This document shows, one piece after another, positions 11,938 through 23,900 of a stretch of DNA of 60,000 bases (positions are counted from its first letter, which is position 1; each line of letters starts with the position of its first letter). Location: NCBI GenBank assembly GCA_903813345.2, contig CAIIXF020000002.1:784001-844000 (forward strand). Direction: 5' to 3'. Made by a program: the position numbers and the translations under genes. The notes under the pieces are model-generated. The model searched no databases, was not told the DNA's origin, and saw nothing but the letters and a program-made list of their open reading frames with translations. This DNA comes from Owenia fusiformis. Taxonomy: Eukaryota > Annelida > Polychaeta > Sabellida > Oweniidae.

Positions 11938-14900
11938 CTATGAGAAGTTGTTGGTATGACCAGGGGAGATGAGCTCGCTGAATGACATCTCAAAGCATCT
12001 TTTCAACTCGGCGTATGACACGACAATGACACTTTGCTCATCTCTAGACATCAGAGTCAGCTTTTCAGGAGAGCCAGAATCCAACTGAAATACATAAAAA
12101 TATTGGACTTAACTTTCATATAAGCCTCTTTATATAGTAGTGCTTTAACCACTCATTCACATATTCTGTGATTCTGCCTTTGCAACTAGAAATTTGAACT
12201 GCCATCTTGTGATAGTTCATATGTAAGCACATATTTGGAGACAAATTACACTAGCGGACTATCTTATACATAGCTTTTTTTTACTATATCGTTCATTCAT
12301 GTTTAAGCCCCATTACACATACAGTAGTCTCTTCATAAATGTAATGTTAACCCATCATACAATTAATGTTATATATACACAAGGCTCTCCATGGCATGGC
12401 ATTGTTTATAAGTTGTTGGAAATTATAATGGCATTTGTTTACATATGTCTCAGGCTCTAATATTTTAAGCCACTTAAAATATTTGTTTGTATATTTGCAT
12501 CTCCATACAACATAAGTTGTTTTATGTTTTTCACTTTAAGCCACATACAGACATTTTACCTTTATTTTAAATATACATTGTTAATTTTAGAAAAATGTTT
12601 TTCCATAACACCACAATTATTAAGAAAATTGTCAATAATCATGGTAATAATATTAGAATACATATCTGAGTATGTATTCTTCCCCAAATTCAGAATAAAT
12701 GCTGTTAATCCAGTTTTCATTATTATTATCAGCTATTTTTGGCAGCTGAACCCATCTAAATATAAAGGTAAGACTATTTTCTTGAAATCCCTAATTTCAG
12801 CCTCTAAAGTGTGTGAAAATCACCATGTCTATCTTATACTGACCTTATTCATGCACTGAATTATGTGTGCCATGTCTATCCAAGGTGCACCATTTTCATC
12901 CACCTGGTGAAAGAGGAAATCCCTGAACAGCTTCAGCATATATCTGTCTCCCGTCTCCGACCAACCTGGATCCATGTTATACCTAAAAAGAAGACACAAT
13001 TTAAATATCACTGAATCGACTGTGATTAATATCCACATGGTGAAGATTAAACAGAGGATGGTTGACTACAGCATACAGGAATAAACAAGAGATTAGTGCA
13101 TTAAATCAACCACAATTACCCAGATGCGAGTAAGTAATTTTCAGTTTCACCACTAGGGGGCTCGTTACGGTCAAATAACATGAGTTATATAAGAAAGTTT
13201 CCTTAAACTTGAATATCATCAGTTTAAGTGGATCAATTTTCAGATATGATAATCCTCATTATACAAATGAAGACATGTCCAGTAAAAGAAAATATTATCT
13301 GCCCAACACAAGAAAAGATATTTCACTTTTTGTGATTTCATAACATGGGGTCTATGGGGAATCTCCCCGGACTAGAAGTCACATTTTCAAAGATTAAATT
13401 TTCAAAGTTGGTAAATACTTTTTTAAACCACATTTCTAGATTCAATTTTATGTACACAAACAAATTGGATACATTTGAAGACCAACCAATATAGACAAGT
13501 AGTGAACTGCCATACTGCTATACCATTCCTTAATGTCATTACAAAATATGTAAAATATTTCTCGTTTATACTTACTCTGGCCTTTCATTCATGACTCCCA
13601 TCTTACAGACCAATCGGAAGAGCCGATCACTCTCTACCTGTTTAGCAACCTCATTCTCAAGCACATCGTTGCGTAATTGGGCAGCGTCAAGCTGCGTGTA
13701 GAAGCGTGCACCAATCATAGGCATGATGTCATTCACATTCTTATTGCGGTTCTGATTAGACAACAAATACCTGAAGGAATAAAGAACCACATTTAGTAGT
13801 GCCACATTTAGTAATGCCACATTTAGTAATGCCACATTTAGTAATGCCACATTTAGTAATGCCACATTTTGTAATGCCACATTTAGTAATGCCACATTTT
13901 GTAATGCCACATTTAGTAATGCAAGATAAATTGGACATCTGGATGTAAAAACATATGAAATGCATAGGAAATACTGAACTCTGACAAATAATATTTCTGA
14001 AAGTACCATTGTTAATGGTAATCATATTTTTTTGTAAAATTACCATTGTCTATGGTAATCATATTTTTATTATCAAAATCCCCTTGTCTGTGGTAATCAC
14101 ATTTTATAATCATAGAGGAGAATCAATAAAATTTATCATTTTAAATCGAGTCATTATTTAAGAACATCTGTGAAAAACTTGAAAAGGCCACAAAACTCTT
14201 AATTTAAGAGCCTTTCCAAGAACTTATGGATCGACCTGATACGTCCAAGAACTTATTGATCGACCTGATACGTCTGAGTACTTACAATATAAGATTCTTC
14301 AGATCAACGGAGTAGTTCCTTGCTACTAGGTTTATGGACGTTTGGATGTGTTCACGTTGTATTCCAATCACTGAGTTACACGCTAACGCCAGCACCACCT
14401 TTCCTAATGAGACCAGATCTTCTTGCTAGAAACAAAATCATTGTCTTTTACTTTTATGTATGTTCAAATAGGAATAATTCAATTTATAGATGGCTTTACT
14501 GAATGGGGAATCATGGGAAAAAGCACATGCATTCCATATAAGGAATTATGTGCTATGTCTGGATACAAATTCATCATCTATTATTATAATGTATGTTCAA
14601 ATAGGAATCATTCAATTTATAGATGGCCTTACTGAATGGGGAATGATGGGAAAAGCACATGTATTCCATATAAGGAATTATGTGCTATGTCTGGATACAA
14701 AATCATCATCTATTATTATAATGTATGTTCAAATAGGAATCATTCAATTTATAGATGGCCTTACTCATGATGGGAAAAAGCAAATGTATTCCATATAATT
14801 ATTGTAATTCGATTTGTAGAAGACCGTACTGAATGGGGTATCATGGGAAAAAGCACATGCATTCCATATAAGGAATTGAGTGCTATGTCTGGATACAAAA

Positions 14901-17900
14901 TCATCATCTATTGTTGTAATGTATGTTTCAATGGGAATCATTTACTTTATAGATGGCTTTACTGAATGGGGAATCATGGAAAAAGCAAATGAATTCCATA
15001 TAATTATTGTAATTCGATTTGTAGAAGACCTTACTGAATGGGCAATCATGGGAAAAAGCACATGCATTCCATATAAGGAATTATGTGCTATGTCTGGATA
15101 CAAATTCATCATCCATTATTGTAATGTATGTTCAAATAGGAATCATTCAATTTAAAGATGGCTTTACTGAATGGGGAATCATGAGAAAAAGCACATGCAT
15201 TCCATATAAGGAATTATGTGCTATGTCTGGATACAAATTCATGATCCATTATTGAAATGTATGTTTAATAGTATCATTTAATTTAAAGATGGCTTTACTG
15301 AATGGGGAATCATGAGAATCATCATCTACTGCATTTTACAATTATAAATATTTGCCAACAAAATGTTCAGACATACAACATACCTGACAGTGTGGCATAA
15401 GTGCGAGAGGGTTAGCTTGCGTGGCGTCAAAACTCAACACATCAAATATACCAACACAGTTCAAACGCAATCTGAAAAATGACAGAATTTAATTGTCAAT
15501 TAAACTGATATAATCTGGCCTTATATACTTCATGTTAACAATTTAGATATTTGGACGACCTTTAATCATGCCTTTTACCAGTGCCATTGTTTCAAAGATA
15601 TAGCTTCTAAATAATAAATAAATAGATTATACCTTGTCTTTCCTGTTAAAAGAATCTTGGTTGGGTCCATGACTCTACAAGCGAGGCCGTGAGCATGGAT
15701 GGTTCTTAGGGCAGAGCTGAGCTGTACGACATATGACCAGATCGCACTCTCTGGGAGTAGGCCTGCATTCTGCCTGTTTACTCCTGGAATAAAAGTGCGG
15801 CATTTTGTAAATGAATTCTGTATTTTCTTTGAATTTTTTAATGGTTTAATTCATTTTCACTTACTGACTGAGTTGGATTCATAAAAAAGCTCAAAACTAC
15901 TTATCAAAATATTTAGCAGGATGTTTACATAAAATGATCTTTTTCATCATTATATCTTAAATAATTTATTTTATTTCTTCATTTATAATCATTAACGTAA
16001 GAGATAAAAGTCCATGTGATTACATTAATTTGTATGAACACTTTTTCGTTTTATAGAAAGAGTATATTTATTTATGAATATTGCAAAGCAAATAATGACA
16101 TTTTCAAGTTCAGTGTTAAAGAATACAATCTTGACATTGTTATACCACCTTTCCCGGCACTGAATGGCCTTGCAGCGCCACCTATATTGTAGGGGCTAGA
16201 GTAACCATTGAGATGTGGCTGCGGGTTGTTAAAGTGACGCATCATCAATGTCTCCCCTGCTGGGTGATAGTCAAATACAAATACCATGGCTGAAATACAT
16301 GGGTGATAGTCAAATACAAATACCATGGCTGAAATACAAGGGTGATAGTCAAATACAACTACCATGGCTGAAATACAAGGGTGACAGTCAAATACAAATA
16401 CCATGGCTGAAATACAAGGGTGATAGTCAAATACAAATACCATGGCTGAAATACAAGGATGACAGTCAAATACAAATACCATGGCTGAAATACAAGGGGG
16501 ACAGTCAAATACAAATACCATGGCTGAAATACAAGGGTGATAGTCAAATACAAATACCATGGCTGAAATACAAGGGTGATAGTCAAATACAAATACCATG
16601 GCTGAAATACAAGGGTGATAGTCAAATACAAATACCATGGCTAAATTACAAGGGTGAATACCATGGTAGGAATACAAAGGTGATAGTCAAATATAAATAC
16701 CATGGCTGAAATAAAAGGATGATAGTCAAGTACAAATACCCTGTCTGAAATACAAGGATGATAGTCAAGTACAAATACCATGTCTGAAATACAAGGTGAT
16801 ATTTCTAAAAATACAAATACCATGGCTGAAATACAAGGGTGATATATTTAAAAACACAAACAGGCACAGTACAGAGTGATATCTTAACAAATACAAAAAC
16901 ATGAAATGAAATAAAACATGAAAATAGTCAGATACAGTAGTCTTTATATCTTAAATTCTAGATACTATCTGAGTTTAAATTCGCAAACACCCACAAATCT
17001 TTGAAATTCCAATCAAGGTTTTTAAGGCTTTATGAACTGAAGAGATAATTTTTTAATATGACACAAGTCCAATATTTCTTCTCGTATTTAACTTTACTCC
17101 AGCTTATTTGCATATAAGATAAGCGTTGAAGATGAGACAAAAATTATCTGCAACTTACAATGATCTCCAAATGCCTTTGTCGTAAACACTTCTCTCAGCT
17201 GAACTATGTTTGAATGTTGGATCTTCTTCCATAGGTCTATCAGTTCCATACACTTTGTGTTCACCAGCCGAAAACCTGGAAATTTATCATGAGTCTTAAT
17301 GTCACGTGAACAAGAATTGGGTGTAAACAATTATCAAGGATACGGACATTGGTACATATTTGCCAGAATATGTCCCAGAAATCTGTCGCAATTTAATTAA
17401 TAGAACATGGTCAACCATTAACATTGTGGACTGTGTGTCTAAATTTGAACGTGAGTTCCTATGGGTACAAGCCAGACCTCATTCTATTGTGAGTATGCTC
17501 AACAGTATCACAGCCAAGGCAAGGAGCTATATGTATTCATGAACTTGGGGGCATGAGTGGATCCTAAAATGCTCGAGGTATGGTGAGCTTGGGCGACACC
17601 TGTTTTTGGAAAGTGTACCCCTATGAGTTTGGGAAGGCCATAGATTTAATGTATATCTATCTTCTTAATTATACATTGCTATTTAGTTTAAGAGATAAAC
17701 AGAAAATAATTTGAACTAAAGCTTCTTATTATATTGTCATGTCAGTAGATTAAGAGATGTATGGGGAAAAAACTGAATATGACAAAAAACTAAAAATGCC
17801 TCTAACACTTAACTATAAGTAGGCTAAAATTGTCATAATTATTTGTTAAAATTCTGACTAATGAGTGGTCTTTATGTAACATTGTAATAATAAAATGGTG

Positions 17901-20900
17901 TATGTTTGATTACCGCAGCCACTAGATTTGTCCGCAAAAGCACCTCCTATACAGGTGTATATACATAACAAGTGAACAATGTATCTCCTATTACATAATA
18001 ATTAAACAATTGCAAAACACGTGCTCAATTAGAAGTTCACACTTAGTCAGAATAATTATTATTCTAATATGATACATGACGTCTCACAAAAGCTAGAATA
18101 ATTGATTAACTGGTCTATATTGTAGTATGTATGACCGCTAAAATTCATAAATGCAAATAGTAGTGTTTCTTGTCTGTTTATCATATTAGAATCTCGATTT
18201 TATGATTTATGTCAAATATATGACCTCAAATTTTATTCTGGCCATTTTCAAAGACCTCAATTGCTACGCACATGATTTTGGTCTTTTAACAATAGAAAAT
18301 TTTTTTTGGTCATACTGTATATTACGCCATAAATCATAAAATCTTGGTCTTTATTCCTTAATTATATCATTGGTATAACAAAATGTGATAAAAATTCTGT
18401 GGAATCAGAATGTCCATTATAACCAGTGGATCAGATATTTCAATTATTAATCCATATGAAAATTTACCAAGATAATAACCACCACAGATGAACTCGTAAA
18501 CCACAACAACTTAATTCAAACAGATAAGTGATTGACTGTAAAGATAAGATAAAAAAAGATAACAAGTATGGTGTGAGGAAATTCTGTTTCATCATATCAA
18601 TATACACTGTGTAAAATAGTGTATGCAAAATGTGATTTACACATGGGAGACGCCCCAAAACTTGCTCAGAACTTCTGGGACAGCCCTTGTATCTATGGAC
18701 TTGCACTTTATCTGGCGACCTTTGAATACATTTATCTCACACAAAAATGCTGGTAAACAAAATATAACCCAGATTACATCACATTTTTAAGATATCAACA
18801 AATATGAAAAGTCTATATAATATAACTCTGTTCATAACAAGTAATTGGCTAGAGAATGAATAAATATTTTTTAAATAGATCATAAGAGAGAAAATAATAT
18901 TTTCTACTAATTACCATGAATTCTCCGCAAACAATACACGAGTCCATTCTTCATATTCGTAGCCTTGTAGCAAGTCGTGGGGTACCCAAATGTCGTAGAC
19001 TTCTGCATTGGGTTCATAGGTGGCGCTTCTAGAGGAACGAGATCGTGGTAGGTGTCCACCTGTTGGGGGATGTCAGCACTAACCTCCGCATCCATGGTTT
19101 GGAGAATTAATGTGTGCTTGTTTAAAATATCCTGAAATAATTGCAAATATTATAATAATCATTTAAAATACACCTAAAATGCTTAATGTTATTTAAAATT
19201 TATAGATAGGCTAAGTTTCACATTTCAGAGGTTTTAAAATGTGAATGTGTATTATAACAACCCCAACGGAATATTGTCTCCTTTTTGACTAGTTTATCAT
19301 CAATCAGCTGAGTAAAGGCCATTGAGGTAAATGTGTATGTTGGAATTTTTTATGCAGCCTTTGTGCAAAAATGATAGATGTAAGACCATGTTTGGAATTA
19401 CTTATGTTAATCTGAAAATAGCACATGGTCATGAAAGTTCATCAAAATGGCTGAAAGTACGAGGGTTGTCCCAGAAGTAATACACTATATGCTCTAACTT
19501 TCTTTAGTATTCTTCAATTCTGCTGAAATTTTGTGTATATAACAATTGAAGTTTTATCTATTATATCCTTAAGTTTCAGCATCCAACATTAATATTAAGT
19601 CTTAATATGGTTGCTATAACAACATGGGGGTAGGGGTGGGCGGGGCAGGTACCAATTTTTCTAATTATGAAAAGATCTAAAGTGTTATTTTATTAATATT
19701 TCTTTCCTTTAAATGGTCAAAATGTTTGGGAAATTGTTAAATTTATTCAGCATGATGTTAACCAAGTACGAATAATGACATTTAGCACTGTGATGTCATA
19801 GTACCACATTTCAATAGTCACGAATTCAAATACAGTCACAGTCAAGAAATTGCAAAAATGGCTGCATTTCTCACCAGGAAACAGAAGGCCTTGCATTCAG
19901 TGGCCTAATTTCATACTTCACTCTGACTCACAGCCACGCAAAACAATGCTACCATGAAGAAAGTATATAAGGAGTATATACCAGATAGAACTACAATTAA
20001 GGGGTGGCAGAAGAGATTTAAAAGAGACAATTTGACCCTGTATGACAACTCCAAACATGGGAGGCAAAAACTCCACAAGTCACAGTGGAAGAAATTGCCG
20101 AGAGTGTTTGACCTGACAGGCATCAAAAGTACATAACATGCAAAGGGCCATATTTTGAGAAAATGTGAAATGGGACACTGTGCAATATACATCCATTAAA
20201 TCTAGGATGTGCTCATAGTAATTTAGTATCTTAAAATGTATTTTTGAGCATACTTCTCATAGCTACATCAAATGGTATTTGTTGATTAATTATTTCAGAT
20301 TTTCAATTTTTCATTCCTTCTGACGTGACTGTATAACCTGCCCCGCCCTACCAGAACTCACCAACTTGATTTTATTATAACATCAATATAGTTTTATCAG
20401 TCAACATGAAAATTTGTAGAATAATCAAAATGTCTCTAAGGAACATTTACTGAAAATTTCATGGAAAAATATCAATTATTGATAAAGTAAGAGCATATAG
20501 TGCATTACTTCTGGGACAACCCTCGTACACACTGATCTAAAGGGAGATATCAGTCCTAGGGAACCAATATTTCCAGATGCTAATATCTCTATCATTTTCC
20601 ACTGTTTGCTCTTATGGTATATTTAACTCATTCAAATCAGCCCATTGTGTGGCATGGTTACTTGCTCAAACATTAACTCACCATTTTGATTTCATCAGGC
20701 ATGGAGAAACTTGGTATATTGGACTTGAGTTTCATGTGTGCAACATGTGGTAGCGCACCGGGATACATGTTGTAGGGAACCTGCACTATGCCACTAGCCT
20801 GAAATACACAACAATACAATTATAATAATGTGGTAATGCACTGGTATGAATGTTGTTTGGAACCTGCACTACATTAAGGTTCATGAATATTCATAAATGA

Positions 20901-23900
20901 ATTCTCCAGTACTAACATTTAAGTTCATGAAGATTCATGAATGAGTTCTCCAGTATTTACATTTAGGTTCATGAACATTCATGAATGCATTATCCAGTAC
21001 TTACATTGAAGTTCATGAACATTCATGAATGAATCTCCCAGCATTTACATTTAGGTTCATGAATGAATTCTCCAGTACTAACATTTAGGTTCATGAACAT
21101 TCATGAATGAATTCTCCAGTATTTAAATTTAGATTCATGAATATCATGAATGCATTATCCAGTACTTATATTGAGGTTCATGAACATTCATGAATGAATC
21201 CTCCAGTATTTACATTTAGGTTCATGAATGAATTTTTCGTTACTTACATTGAGGTTCATGAATATTCATGATTGATTTCTACAGATACTTACATTTACAT
21301 TAAGGTTCACTAATATTCATGAATGAATTCTCCAGTACTTACATTTAGGTTCATGAACATTCATGAATGAATTCTCCAGTACTTACATTCAGGTTCATGA
21401 ATATTCATGAATGAATTCTCCAGTATTTACATTTAGATTCATGAATATCATGAATGCATTATCCAGTACTTATATTGAGGTTCATGAACATTCATGAATG
21501 AATCCTCCAGTATTTACATTTAGGTTCATGAATGAATTCTTCGGTACTTACATTGAGGTTCATGAATATTCATGATTGATTTCTACAGATACTTACATTT
21601 ACATTAAGGTTCTCTCATATTCATGAATGAATTCTCCAGTACTTACATTTAGGTTCATGAACATTCATGAATGAATGCTCCTGTACTTACATTCAGGTTC
21701 ATGCTGCTGTTCTGCTGACTGGAAGCATTAGAATCACCCTCTGTGAAGAAGTATGTTGTACCACCAATGTTTTCCTGAAAAAAATATAAAGTTCATTAAG
21801 CACTGATTATATTATATTTCAAATTTTGCCTAATATTTCATGAAATTTTGACAATATATAAAACTAGAAACAGAGAGATAAATATGACACTTTTTACAAC
21901 AAAATTCTAAATCGCCACAAAGTTGTTTACCCAGAAAGCCTAAAACCTCTGTAAAAGTTCAACAAATGAGCACTCAAAATTGATCATTTTACTAAAAATA
22001 CTAAGAAACTGAAATCCATTGAAAAGATCTCAATCCTTACAGGCATTTGGCTAATGAAGGGAAGTTGGTTGTTCCATAAAAATATGCTGATAGTTGTTAG
22101 TGGGTACCTAAGAGAAGCAAATGAGTCCACATACATCATTAATTAATCTGGCAATCTCAACATTCTCAAAATCACGATTTTAATTTTTGCTAAAGTTTAA
22201 ATCAGTGAGAAATTAAGTTTAAGTACACAACTGAACTTCCAGTTTAAAAAAATTTCATGAAGAGGTTTGCATCGTTCTGATGTATTCTGCAAGACACATT
22301 AATCTTCTTACCAGTTGTATTGGGGGTGCATTGGGTGGGGTAGGGGTAGATGTCTGGTTTGGCTGCGTTTGGAGTGGCTGCATTGGAGACTTATTGCGCC
22401 TCATCATCAGTGGCGACCCCTGGGGACTCATTCTTGGACTAGCACCAGGGCTCAGGCCTTAAATGAAGAAATACAAAAGTCAAACTCCATATTAATATAC
22501 ATGTATATTCAGGTAAGACTCAACCAAATGCTATTCAATGAAATTATATTAGAATCATGAAGGGCCCCACACTTATGTTTTGGGCATTCTTTCTTGAACG
22601 TTAAATGGAATCTTGATAAACTCAAATCCCCTTTAAGACAGATCTGTATATACAGAAATTATAATGGCTTCCGCACTGCAGTCTCATGTTATAATCAGGT
22701 ACACAGCCAATATAATTCGACGCCGTTTCGGCATCGAAAAAATTCGGCACCGTTCGGGCACCGAAACCTTTCGACACCAACATTTGCTACCTGACTAGTC
22801 AGTCCATTCGGTGCCGAAACGTCACCGAAATTTGGCACCGAAACGGCGTCGAAAATCAGATTGCATTTTGGGGGTGTACACATTAAAATGTCTGTATATA
22901 ATGAATTACCTTTAACGCTTGTTTTAACAGAATGCTTGGAAAAGTGAAAAATGTAAGTATCTACAATTAGTGAAATGTAAGAGAAAAAATATTAATAAAT
23001 ATATAAAGATATATTTACATGTACAAAAAAGTTCTTACCTTGTACACTGACTGGTGTTCTCGTCCCCAGTGAGGACATTCCAGATAGGTTATTGGGTAGA
23101 TTGCCAGACAGGTTCCCTGCGAGATTGCTAAAGGAAGGGCTACTAGCGCTATGTGCAAGCCCACCCTGTCTGGGCACAAACTCGCTGGCAGCAGGACGTG
23201 GTACAAACTCGCTAGCACCAGGGTTACGACCCTAAAAGTAAAACATCACAATTAAAAATACTGTACATTGTATTGGTACATCGTATGAATTGACGAATGA
23301 CAAACGCCTAGTGTTAATAAACAGATCTCAACTATGCACCTTATTCTTAGTGGTTCAATTTTCATATCACCCTTATGTATCACAAGTTATGCAAATTAAA
23401 ATATACCCAGTAGCCTACAAGAAAAATATTTAACTTTTCGTGTGATTTTATAACATGGGGTCTATAGAATCTCCCAAAACTAGAAGTCACATTTTCAAAA
23501 AAAAATTTTCAAAGTTGATTATCAATTTTCAAAACCCTATTAATTTGTAGTTGTACATTTACATGTTGATTTCAAATATGACATCACTTTGCAGTGATCT
23601 CCAAAGGATGTTTTCTCAAGTGAACGCAAAGGTGGGTGCAAGCTTATTTTCAAAATCTCAGGTGGGTGCTGCACCCACTTGCATTATATTAATACTGTGA
23701 AGATCACTGCTTTGACTGAATTTTGAATATTTAATGATGTTAATCAAGATTATTTCTACTCGCATCTAGTCTATTTCAACAGCCCATGGTTTTTCTAATG
23801 CTTTGTAGGTCAATGTTAGTATTTACTTATATTTTGAACAATTACAAACCTTTGAGAGGGGATGCTGGGGTCTTCCTTGAAGACTCATATTTCCAAAACT

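Noticed and set aside
11625-12084. Similarity between the PAN3 3' UTR array (TTTCAGTTGAAATTC) and the last-exon acceptor (TTTCAGTTGGATTC)
   Set aside because: The match is short, the array lies after the stop and is not contiguous with the acceptor, so coincidence is likely.
13778-13924. 15-bp array as another boundary-spanning array
   Set aside because: It begins next to the acceptor but does not include the AG or exon bases.
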